This document shows positions 40,096-47,582 of a stretch of 64,000 nt of DNA, one piece after another. Source of the stretch: Desulfuromonas sp. (GTDB lineage: Bacteria > Desulfobacterota > Desulfuromonadia > Desulfuromonadales > Geothermobacteraceae); contig PKUA01000018.1 of the NCBI GenBank assembly GCA_002868905.1, positions 1 to 64,000 of the forward strand, read 5' to 3'. Within the stretch, counting starts at the first letter, position 1, and every line of letters begins with the position of its first letter. Under the pieces are notes generated by a model, which had not been told where the DNA came from, searched no databases, and worked only from the letters and a program-made list of their open reading frames with translations. The translations under genes and the position numbers were made by a program.

Positions 40096-41081
40096 CAACC
40101 CTTCTCCCTCTGCTCCATGTGGGCTCTGACCAACCCGGCCATGGCCGTTAGAAAATCGTCGTCCGCATTAAGAGACGGAGCCCGAACAAAATGCTTGATC
40201 CCGCAGCCATAGGCGAGTTCACGGTACTCGATGTCGATTTCGTGCAGGGTCTCGATATGGTCGGAGACGAAGGAGATCGGCACCAGCAGCAGGGAATCAT
40301 GTCCTTCAGCGGCCAGTTTCGTCATCACCTCGATGGTGTCCGGCTCCATCCAACGGACCGGTCCGCTGCGGCTCTGGAATCCGACATGCCAATGCGGGTG
40401 GCCGACCCGTTCCATCACCCCACGAACGGTGGTCATGACATGGTCGAGGTACGGATCACCGCGATCAATGAATTTCTGCGGCAGAGCGTGAGCTGAGAAG
40501 ACGATCTGCACCTGGTCCCGGATCAACTCGTGAATTTCCTCGAGGCCCGACCGGATCCGGCTGGCGAGTGCGTCGAGGTAGCCGGGCCAATCGTACCACT
40601 GCTCGATGATACTGTATTCCAGATCGGGATGGACCATGGCGGCCTGCCGGCGGAAGTCGTTGACGCTGCTGCCGGTGGTGGCGCCGGTGTAGTGGGGATA
40701 CATGGAGAGGACCACCGCCCGCTCCACGCCGTCGTTCTTCATCTGCTGCAGGGTCTCGGCGGCGAGAGTATGCCAATAGCGCATGGCGACGTACGGCTTG
40801 ATCTCAGGGTCGAGCCGCTCGGCGATCCCGGCGGCCTGCCGTTGGGTCCACTCCAACAGCGGCGACTTGCCGCCAATGGCACGGTAGTTGTGGCGCACCT
40901 TCTTGGCGCGGAAATGTGAGATCAGCCTGGCGAAGGGTTTCTGCAGCAGGGCCCCGGCCGGCAGCTGGATCAGCTCCCGGTCGGAGAAGAGATTGTAGAG
41001 GAACGGTTCGACCGCGTCGAGCGAGTCGGGACCGCCCATGTTGAGCAGGACCAGTCCGGTTGGTTTTTGATCTGATGCCAT
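40095..41081 (-). CDS. hemH: ferrochelatase
   Basis: Inserts ferrous iron into protoporphyrin (or coproporphyrin) in the last steps of heme synthesis. The 328-residue length is standard. Family segments are LVLLNMGGPDSLDAVEPFLYNLF at the start, YPHYTGATTGSSVN near 130, VFSAHALPQKFIDRGDPY near 190, containing the likely catalytic His, and FQSRSGPVRWMEPDT near 235. It is in the same direction as hemE and the radical SAM gene but separated from hemE by a 385-bp spacer with two large hairpins. Confidence 0.96.
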   Translation of the reverse strand: MASDQKPTGLVLLNMGGPDSLDAVEPFLYNLFSDRELIQLPAGALLQKPFARLISHFRAKKVRHNYRAIGGKSPLLEWTQRQAAGIAERLDPEIKPYVAMRYWHTLAAETLQQMKNDGVERAVVLSMYPHYTGATTGSSVNDFRRQAAMVHPDLEYSIIEQWYDWPGYLDALASRIRSGLEEIHELIRDQVQIVFSAHALPQKFIDRGDPYLDHVMTTVRGVMERVGHPHWHVGFQSRSGPVRWMEPDTIEVMTKLAAEGHDSLLLVPISFVSDHIETLHEIDIEYRELAYGCGIKHFVRAPSLNADDDFLTAMAGLVRAHMEQREKG

Positions 41082-41206
41082 AGGTAAACCTCAGAACCGC
41101 GGGGTTGCGGCCCCGCTCGCCACCTGACTCTTTCGTTGCGCCACAAAAGAGGCAGCAGAAAAGAACGCCCCGCGTCTTGTCCGCCTAAGGCGGATTCCCT
41201 TCACTC

Positions 41207-41280
41207 ACGGGCAATTGCAGCGCTCGCAAAACTCGGGCTGAAGCCCTCGGACATTCCTCGCTTGACCTGCAATTGCCTGT
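41207..41280. repeat. long inverted-repeat element in the hemH-hemE spacer
   Basis: Outer arms of 14 bp (41207-41220 with 41267-41280, one G-T pair) built around GGCAATTGCAG/CTGCAATTGCC enclose an inner hairpin with GGGCT-ga-AGCCC. A further GTCCGCC-taa-GGCGGAT hairpin lies just upstream (about 41179-41195). It has the look of a dispersed palindromic intergenic repeat. The rest of the 41082-41466 gap, apart from the hairpin at 41363-41458, shows nothing. Confidence 0.6.
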
Positions 41281-41362
41281 TCCGTTTCGGCAGCGGCACA
41301 GGGGGAACAAGGGCAAACCATGTGAATCAGCCCCCGTCACGCACTTAGTTCAAGACACAGCA

Positions 41363-41458
41363 AAAAGCCCTGTGGCAAGGCTTGCGAGGCCTCGAAGTGC
41401 GGCGTAGCGAAAGCTACGCCGCAACGCACGAGTCCGAGCGTGCCGCCACAGGGCTTTT
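41363..41458 (-). terminator. 96-nt hairpin with GAAA tetraloop after hemE
   Basis: The outer 14-bp stem pairs 41363-41376 with 41445-41458, and the apical 10-bp stem GCGGCGTAGC/GCTACGCCGC (41399-41408, 41413-41422) is capped by the GNRA loop GAAA. Between them are shorter helices with internal loops. On the minus strand it follows the hemE stop by 8 nt and ends in TTTTT (41366-41362), so it can act as hemE's terminator; it is far longer than needed for that. Confidence 0.65.
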
Positions 41459-41466
41459 GGCGAAGT

Positions 41467-42504
41467 CTATTTCTTGCTCAAGCGGTGGACGCACTCGACC
41501 ATGTGTATGGCATTCTCCGGCGGCACCGTCGGCAGGATGCCGTGCCCGAGGTTGAAGATGAAGCCGGGCCGGCCGGCGTTCTCGTCGAGAATCCGCTGCA
41601 CTTCCTTCTCGATATAATCCTTCGGGGCGTACAGCACGGTCGGGTCGAGGTTGCCCTGGACCGCGATGTCGGGTCCGAGGATATCACGCGCCTTGCCGAG
41701 GTTGACGTGCCAGTCGAGTCCGAGCACATCGGCCCCGGCCTCCTTGACCAGTTCGAGCATGGTGCCGCCGTTCTTGACGAAATAGATCACCGGGATACCG
41801 TCGCGATTCAGGCCGTTGATCAGCTGCTTGACGTAGGGAAGAATGTAGCGTTCGAAATCGTGCGGCGCCAGCAATCCACCCCAGGTGTCGAAGATCTGGA
41901 TCGCCTGGGCGCCCGCCTCGATCTGCATATTCAGGTAGCGCCGGTCCATCTCGGTGATCTTCTGCATCAAAGCGTCGTACAGCGGAAAATCGGCGTACAT
42001 CATCTGCTTGAGGCTGGCGAAGTCCTTCGACCCCTTCCCCTCGACCATGTAGCAGGCGAGGGTAAATGGTGCTCCGCCGAAGCCAATCAAAGGGACCCGC
42101 CCTTCGAAGGCGACCCGGAGACGCTTGATGATCTCCGGCACATAGGAGACCGCCTGGCTCATGTCCTCCGGAACGACCAGGGCGTCGACATCGGCCTTGG
42201 TGCGGATCGGATTTTCAAACACCGGGCCGGGTACAAAGTCGAGGTTCATCCCCATCGGCTCGATCGGTGTCAGAATGTCGGAGAACAGGATCGCCGCGTC
42301 GGCATTGAGGATATCGATCGGCTGGATCGTCACCTCGGCCGCCCGCGCCGGATCCTTGCAGAGGTCGAGGAAGGTGCCGCCTCCTTTGGCGCGGACATCC
42401 TTGTAGCATTGCAGGTAACGCCCGGCCTGGCGCATCAACCAGACGGGAACGTAATCGGTCGGCTGGCCCCAACAGGCCTTGAGAAACGGGTATTCCTGAG
42501 ACAT
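41467..42504 (-). CDS. hemE: uroporphyrinogen III decarboxylase
   Basis: Removes four carboxyl groups from uroporphyrinogen III to give coproporphyrinogen III. The 345-residue protein has the family signatures PVWLMRQAGRYLQCY near 20-35 with the substrate-contacting Arg, and IGFGGAPFTLACYMVEGKGS near 145. The C-terminal LGHGILPTVPPENA is also typical. It lies 45 nt downstream of the radical SAM gene and belongs to the same heme-related transcript. Confidence 0.96.
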   Translation of the reverse strand: MSQEYPFLKACWGQPTDYVPVWLMRQAGRYLQCYKDVRAKGGGTFLDLCKDPARAAEVTIQPIDILNADAAILFSDILTPIEPMGMNLDFVPGPVFENPIRTKADVDALVVPEDMSQAVSYVPEIIKRLRVAFEGRVPLIGFGGAPFTLACYMVEGKGSKDFASLKQMMYADFPLYDALMQKITEMDRRYLNMQIEAGAQAIQIFDTWGGLLAPHDFERYILPYVKQLINGLNRDGIPVIYFVKNGGTMLELVKEAGADVLGLDWHVNLGKARDILGPDIAVQGNLDPTVLYAPKDYIEKEVQRILDENAGRPGFIFNLGHGILPTVPPENAIHMVECVHRLSKK

Positions 42505-42549
42505 TTTGTCTATCCTCCTGGATTTTATAGTGAAACGTTGATTCTTTAT

Positions 42550-43659
42550 TTACTTTGGTGCAAGCTCTTCCGCCTCTTTGGCCATCCGTTCGGCCGTGCG
42601 CGGTGGGATGTAATTACAGAACGGCTCTTCGGCCATGTAGTCGCCGTGGACCGCGTCGGCGCGGGCTCGGCAACCGCCGCAGACGTTGAGGTATTCGCAA
42701 TCGCCGCACTTCCCCTTGTAGGCCTTGAAGTCGCGCAGGTCGTTGAACACCTTGGAGTTGAACCAGAGCTCCTTGAAAGGAATCTGCTTGACGTTGCCGA
42801 CCGAGGAGTGGAAATAGGAACACGGCTTGAGGTTGCCGAAGCAGTCGATCAGGCAGATGGTCTGGGCGGCAATACACCCCTTGCCGCCACCGGTGGAGAA
42901 TGTCAGGCTGCGGCGTTTGAACTTTGAGCCTTCGGCCTTGGCCATCTGCGGAACGATCCGGTAGTAATGCGGTGCGCAGGTCGGGCGCATCAGGATATCG
43001 TCCTCGTGCTTCTCCTGCTCGTAATGCCAGGAAAGGATCTCTTCGTAGTCCTCCTTGCTGACCAGCTCGTTCATGATATCCTCGCCACGACCGGTCGGCA
43101 CGATCATGAACATGTACCAGGCGGTGGCGCCGATCTTCTTGGCCAGCTTGAAGCATTCACCGATATCGTGCTGGTTGCGCTTGGTGAAGGATGAGTTGAC
43201 GAGGAACTTGATGCCGTTGCGCTTGAGCGTCTCGGCACCACGAATGGTCCCTTCGAAAGCGCCGGGGCAGGAGCGAAAATCGTCATGGATTTCCGGCGTC
43301 GACCCATCGAGGGAGAGGGAGACCATCTTGATGTCGGCCTCTTTCATCTGCTGGCAGACCTCATCGGTGATCAGGGTACCGTTGGTCGCCATGCACATCC
43401 GCAGACCCTTGCTGGTACCGTAGCGGGCGATCTCGAAGATGTCGTCGCGCATCAACGGCTCGCCGCCGGAGAGGACCATCACCGGCTGGGAAACCTCGCA
43501 GATATCATCGATCAGCTTCTTCGCCTCATCGGTGCTGAAATCGCCCTTGGCCGCCTCCATATCCGAAGAACAGCGGCAATGGACGCACTTCAGGTTGCAG
43601 CGTTGAGTACTTTCCCAGGCGATCCACTTGGGAATGAATTTTTCTTCCGGATTGCTCAT
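42550..43659 (-). CDS. radical SAM/SPASM protein, AhbD/NirJ-like
   Basis: A 369-residue radical SAM enzyme with the cluster motif CNLKCVHC (C21, C25, C28), a GGEP motif near 67, and a C-terminal SPASM domain with many Cys ([21 protein letters not shown]) for extra Fe-S clusters. Its size, SPASM domain and position directly before hemE suggest the AhbC/AhbD/NirJ group that modifies heme or coproheme side chains. The exact reaction cannot be fixed by sequence alone. ATG 43659 is preceded by AAGGGAG. Confidence 0.8.
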   Translation of the reverse strand: MSNPEEKFIPKWIAWESTQRCNLKCVHCRCSSDMEAAKGDFSTDEAKKLIDDICEVSQPVMVLSGGEPLMRDDIFEIARYGTSKGLRMCMATNGTLITDEVCQQMKEADIKMVSLSLDGSTPEIHDDFRSCPGAFEGTIRGAETLKRNGIKFLVNSSFTKRNQHDIGECFKLAKKIGATAWYMFMIVPTGRGEDIMNELVSKEDYEEILSWHYEQEKHEDDILMRPTCAPHYYRIVPQMAKAEGSKFKRRSLTFSTGGGKGCIAAQTICLIDCFGNLKPCSYFHSSVGNVKQIPFKELWFNSKVFNDLRDFKAYKGKCGDCEYLNVCGGCRARADAVHGDYMAEEPFCNYIPPRTAERMAKEAEELAPK

Positions 43660-43723
43660 GAAAACTCCCTTGACGCACCAAAGGGAACCGACATCGTCCC
43701 CTTTTGTAGAAATTTAAACACCT

Positions 43724-43752
43724 ATTTTACCTGAGCCTGCCACCAAACACAA
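43724..43752 (-). promoter_or_regulatory. candidate promoter of the radical SAM-hemE transcript
   Basis: On the minus strand TTGTGT (43752-43747), 17 nt, TAAAAT (43729-43724). The -10 box is good and the -35 weak. It would give a leader of about 60 nt. Confidence 0.5.
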
Positions 43753-43779
43753 CGCAAACAGGCATTTGGCGATGACCGG

Positions 43780-44310
43780 TTACGAATCGCCGGGATGTTG
43801 GCGCAGGTATTCGTACATGGCGATCGCTGCGGCAGAGCTGACATTGAGACTTTCGGTCTGGCCGAACTGCCTGATTGCCACTGGTGTCACATGCGGGAAA
43901 CGTGCCATTTCGAGGCTACTGCCGAACTCCTCATGCCCGAAGATAAAAGCGGTCAGCTCGGGAAACGGTTCGGAGCCGAGAAGGCTCTTGGCTGCGGCAT
44001 CGAGCAGGTAAAGCCGGTAGCCACGATGCCGCAGGTCGGCCATCGATTCCTCGAGCTTCTCGAACTGGCGGAGAGGCACCTTGCGCAGCGCACCCTTAGC
44101 CGGGCCGGGGTCGAATGGCCCGATCCCGACCAGGTGAATCTCACACGCCCCGAACACTTCAGCGGTGCGGAAGATTTTCCCGACATTAAACCCCGGCTTG
44201 AGGTGGTCGAGCACAACCACGAAACGGTTCGCTCCCGGCCGGGCAAGCAGGTTGCGCTGCAGGTCCTTCCGGTATCTCAGCAGGACGTCTTTGCTACGTT
44301 TTCTGGCCAT
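43780..44310 (-). CDS. TrmH/SpoU-family RNA 2'-O-methyltransferase
   Basis: A 176-residue SPOUT-class methyltransferase. The three SpoU motifs are present: motif 1 NVGKIFRTAEVFGA near 40, motif 2 FIFGHEEFGSS near 122, and motif 3 QTESLNVSSAAAIAMYEY near 150, which forms the knot that binds S-adenosylmethionine. It is expected to methylate a ribose in tRNA or rRNA; the exact target is not readable from sequence. No N-terminal L30e-like domain is present, resembling TrmL/TrmH-size proteins. It stands alone between oppositely regulated neighbours. Confidence 0.9.
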   Translation of the reverse strand: MARKRSKDVLLRYRKDLQRNLLARPGANRFVVVLDHLKPGFNVGKIFRTAEVFGACEIHLVGIGPFDPGPAKGALRKVPLRQFEKLEESMADLRHRGYRLYLLDAAAKSLLGSEPFPELTAFIFGHEEFGSSLEMARFPHVTPVAIRQFGQTESLNVSSAAAIAMYEYLRQHPGDS

Positions 44311-44466
44311 AAAGTGGCACTTCCTGGCAGATGTTTGTCCAATGAAACGCTATAATCCCCTCAGCCGAAATCCGACCTGGCGGATGGGCGCTATACTTGT
44401 ACTGATCCGGAGTCCCAGGATGAACAGAGTAGGTGGTCCCGAATTGGAGACGATACTAGCATAGAG

Positions 44467-46242
44467 ATGATCAAATCGATGACGAGAATAGCCCGGCATA
44501 ATCTCCTGTTCTGCGTGGTGCTGTTTCAGCCCGGGATCGCATGGGCGGGAATCCCCATGCAGGAAAACGATTTGAGCGCAGTCCTCTCTTTCGACATGGC
44601 CCTCGGACTGTTCGGCGGCCTGGCCCTGTTCCTGTTCGGGATGGAACGGCTGACCGTCGCCCTCAAGGCGGTCGCCGGCAACCGGATGCGGGACCACCTC
44701 GAACGACTGACCACCAACCGGGTCAGCGGCGCGGTCGTCGGTGCCGGGGTGACGGCGATCCTGCAGTCGTCCTCGGTCACCACCGTGCTGGTGGTCGGTT
44801 TCGTCTCCGCCGGCCTGATGTCCCTCGGCCAATCGGTCGGCGTCATCATGGGGGCAAACATCGGCTCGACCATCACCGCCCAGATCATCGCTTTCCAGGT
44901 GGTCAAGCTGGCACTGGCGCTGATCGCGGTCGGCTATGCCATCCAGTTCTTCGGCCGGAATGAACCGTTTCGGCGCAAAGGGAGCCTGCTGCTCGGGTTC
45001 GGCCTCGTTTTCTACGGGATGAGCCTGATGGGGACCAGCATGGCACCCTTACGCCAGATTCCGGAGTTTTTCTCCCTGGCCGCCTCCCTCGAAACCCCCT
45101 GGCTCGGCATCCTGGTCGGGGCATTCTTCACCGCCGTCATCCAATCGTCCGCCGCCACCACCGGAATCGTGATCGCCCTCTCCAGCCAGGGGCTACTGAA
45201 CCTGAACGCCTGTATCGCCGTCGCCCTCGGCGCCAACATCGGCACCTGCATAACCGCCCTGCTTGCCGCCATTGGCAAACCGAACAGTGCCTTGCGCGCC
45301 GCGGCGGTCCACATCCTGTTCAACCTGCTCGGCGTCGCCCTCTGGTGCGGTTTCATCGACCAACTGACCACGCTTGCCGTCGCCCTCTCCCCCGCACACC
45401 CCGAGTTGCAGGGCATCTCCCGACTGGCAGCGGAAACTCCGCGCCAGGTCGCTAACGCCCATACCCTGTTCAACGTCATTAACACCGCCCTGTTCCTCCC
45501 CTTCGCCGGTCTGTTCGCCCGGGCGGCCGAAAAACTGCTGCCCGACCGGAAAACAGAAGTGCCCGGCGTGATGATCAAACCGAAATTCCTCGACACGACC
45601 CTGCTCGACACACCGAGCATGGCGCTGGAGCTGGCACGATTCGAAATCGGTCACCTCGGCGGCCAGATCCTGCTGATGCTGGCCGAATCACGGGAAGCGT
45701 TCAAGCTGCGGGAGGAACGACTCTTCCGCGAGCTGGAAAAACATGATGACGCGGCTGATCTGCTCTACGCGGAAATCTCCGCCTATCTCAATCGGATCGG
45801 CAAGCGGACCTTGTCGGAACAGGAGAGCGCGGAGTATTATCGCCTGATCCAGGCGGCGGCCAATCTCGAAAGCATCGGCGATGTGCTGGAGACCGACCTG
45901 AGCATCACCGGGCGGAAGATGATCAACGAAGGACTGCGACCGAGTGCGACCATGCAGTCCCTGCTCGACGATCTGCACCAGGGGGTCTACCTCGCCCTCG
46001 AATCGGCCGTGCAGGCAATTGCGAGCAATGACATGACCGCCGCCCAGGACGTCATTGCCCGACGCAGCGACATCGACCAGCGGCTCAACGCAGCTTTGCA
46101 GCGACGGGTCGAAAGCTTGGCCCAAAGCGAGGCCGAACGGCTCAGCACCCTGAATGCCGAGTTCGAACTGACCGATAAATTGAAACGGGTCTATTCTCTC
46201 AGTAAACGGATCGCCCGGCTCTGGATTCCGAAGGAGGTCTGA
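44467..46242 (+). CDS. Na+/phosphate cotransporter (NptA/PNaS family) with PhoU-like domain
   Basis: A 591-residue membrane protein. After a hydrophobic N-terminus come two inverted repeats characteristic of Na/Pi-II transporters, each with a QSSS/QSSA motif: AILQSSSVTTVLVVGF near 97 and AVIQSSAATTGIVIAL near 225. The C-terminal 190 residues form a helical PhoU-like region (AESREAFKLREERLFRELEKHDDAADLLY). Phosphate import is likely, though some relatives move other anions. Start is ATG 44467 or ATG 44479; the ribosome binding site is weak. GST follows after 37 nt. Confidence 0.9.
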   Translation: MIKSMTRIARHNLLFCVVLFQPGIAWAGIPMQENDLSAVLSFDMALGLFGGLALFLFGMERLTVALKAVAGNRMRDHLERLTTNRVSGAVVGAGVTAILQSSSVTTVLVVGFVSAGLMSLGQSVGVIMGANIGSTITAQIIAFQVVKLALALIAVGYAIQFFGRNEPFRRKGSLLLGFGLVFYGMSLMGTSMAPLRQIPEFFSLAASLETPWLGILVGAFFTAVIQSSAATTGIVIALSSQGLLNLNACIAVALGANIGTCITALLAAIGKPNSALRAAAVHILFNLLGVALWCGFIDQLTTLAVALSPAHPELQGISRLAAETPRQVANAHTLFNVINTALFLPFAGLFARAAEKLLPDRKTEVPGVMIKPKFLDTTLLDTPSMALELARFEIGHLGGQILLMLAESREAFKLREERLFRELEKHDDAADLLYAEISAYLNRIGKRTLSEQESAEYYRLIQAAANLESIGDVLETDLSITGRKMINEGLRPSATMQSLLDDLHQGVYLALESAVQAIASNDMTAAQDVIARRSDIDQRLNAALQRRVESLAQSEAERLSTLNAEFELTDKLKRVYSLSKRIARLWIPKEV

Positions 46243-46279
46243 CCGCGCGGGCCAACGATTCAACCCGAAAGGAGCAACC

Positions 46280-46897
46280 ATGCTGACTCTCTACGGTTTC
46301 CCGAATTCCCGCTCCGCCCGCATCCGCTGGGGCCTGGAAGAGATCGGACTCGACTACGACTATGTCAAGGTCAACCTCGCCTCACCGTCCGGGCCGGGCG
46401 AGGATTTCCTCCGCATCAATCCGGGCGGAAAAGTCCCGGCTATCGACGATGAGGGGCTGGTCCTGACCGAGTCGGCCGCCATCCTGACCTACCTCGCCGA
46501 CCGCTATGCCCCGGGAACCATGTATCCGGCCGCGGGGACCCGGGAGCGCGCCGTGGCGACCCAGTGGTGCTTTTTCATCCTGACCGAGCTGGAGCAACCG
46601 CTCTGGACTCTCGCCAAGCACAAGTTCGCCCTGCCGAAGGAGCGGCGGGTGCCGGAAATCCGCGAAACAGCAGCCTGGGAGTTTGCTCGCGCCTGCCGCG
46701 CCTTCGCCTCAGGCCTCGGCGAACGTGAGGTTCTGGCCGGTGACAATTTCAGCTTCGTCGATCTGCTGGCGACCCATACCCTGGCCTGGGGGAGGGCCGC
46801 CAGGCTCCCCCTCGGACATGACAACCTGGAGCGCTACGCCGACCGGCACCTGCAACGCCCCGCCTGGCTGAAAGTTATGGAGCTGGATGCGGAATAA
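46280..46897 (+). CDS. glutathione S-transferase family protein
   Basis: A 205-residue soluble protein with an N-terminal thioredoxin-like domain (LTLYGFPNSRSARIRWGLEEIGLDYDYV, NPGGKVPAIDDEGLVLTESAAILTYLADRY) that holds the glutathione-site Glu-Ser pair, and a C-terminal helical domain (about 90-205). The Ser/Tyr near the N-terminus could activate the thiol. Substrate is unknown and glutathione itself may not be the thiol used by this organism. ATG 46280 has GAAAGGAG upstream. Confidence 0.9.
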   Translation: MLTLYGFPNSRSARIRWGLEEIGLDYDYVKVNLASPSGPGEDFLRINPGGKVPAIDDEGLVLTESAAILTYLADRYAPGTMYPAAGTRERAVATQWCFFILTELEQPLWTLAKHKFALPKERRVPEIRETAAWEFARACRAFASGLGEREVLAGDNFSFVDLLATHTLAWGRAARLPLGHDNLERYADRHLQRPAWLKVMELDAE

Positions 46898-46917
46898 TTG
46901 GGGTCTTTCTCCGAGCA

Positions 46918-47105
46918 CAGAGACATCCCAGCGGGACGCCTCTACATGGAAAGCACCGTTGCTATAATATCGTAGAGACGCCCCGGTGGGGCGTCTCCCA
47001 AGAGCGGCAGGCAACCGGACCGTTAGGTAGAGACGTAGCATGCTACGTCTCTACGGGGAAATCGCAGATAAATTGACGTGGAGACGCATTGCAATGCGTC
47101 TCTAC
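46918..47105. repeat. array of four GTAGAGACG-type palindromic repeats
   Basis: Four related 28-nt palindromes in 190 bp. Unit 1 (about 46918-46945) is degraded. Unit 2 (46972-46999) has arms GAGACGCCCC/GGGGCGTCTC. Unit 3 (47027-47054) is a perfect palindrome with arms GTAGAGACGTAGCA/TGCTACGTCTCTAC. Unit 4 (47078-47105) has arms GTGGAGACGCATTG/CAATGCGTCTCTAC with one mismatch. The outer GTAGAGACG is shared but the inner bases differ and co-vary between arms. Such repeats are dispersed in diverse bacteria. No gene lies in this stretch. Confidence 0.85.
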
Positions 47106-47158
47106 CCGGGCCAGAATGAAAAATTGCAAACCATCACAGGCAAAGGTTGGATTACATC

Positions 47159-47563
47159 ATGACAATCGAGCAGAAAATTGAAACGTTCCTCGCAGCCGGG
47201 AGTTTCGGTGTGGTCGGAGCGTCGGTGCACCGGCATAAATACGGCAACAAGGTCCTCCGCTGTTATTTGCAGAACGGCAGGGAAGCGATTCCGGTGAATC
47301 CGAGTGCGAAGGAGATCGAAGGGGTGGCCAGTGTCGCTTCGGTCAGTGCTCTGCCTGAAACAGTCAAGAGCATCTCGGTCATCACACCGCCGGATGTCAC
47401 GGAGACCGTCGTCGAGTTGGCGATTGCCAAGGGGATTGAGAATGTCTGGATGCAACCGGGCGCCGAGAGCCCGACCGCGGTGGCGCGAGGTGAGCAAGCC
47501 GGACTGAATGTCATTGCCGACGGTAGCTGCCTGCTGGTGGTGCTCGGCTACCGCGAGCACTGA
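47159..47563 (+). CDS. CoA-binding domain protein (YccU-like)
   Basis: A 134-residue single Rossmann-type CoA-binding domain: SFGVVGASVHRHKYGNKVLRCYL near the start, IPVNPSAKEIEG near 43 and SVITPPDVTETVVELAIAKGIENVWMQPGAES in the middle, as in the CoA_binding_2 family of small proteins. Enzymatic role is unknown; it lacks the ligase domains found in succinyl-CoA synthetase. ATG 47159 is used rather than a TTG 12 bases earlier; a strong ribosome binding site is missing. Palindromic repeats lie directly upstream. Confidence 0.88.
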   Translation: MTIEQKIETFLAAGSFGVVGASVHRHKYGNKVLRCYLQNGREAIPVNPSAKEIEGVASVASVSALPETVKSISVITPPDVTETVVELAIAKGIENVWMQPGAESPTAVARGEQAGLNVIADGSCLLVVLGYREH

Positions 47564-47582
47564 GCGACCTGAATCGGTCTGG

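Noticed and set aside
41136-41348. 70-codon frame in the hemH-hemE spacer
   Set aside because: It coincides with the inverted repeat element, and the translation reflects the palindrome rather than a protein.
46918-47105. CRISPR array
   Set aside because: Repeats are palindromic units with differing cores and no regular unique spacers; no cas genes nearby.
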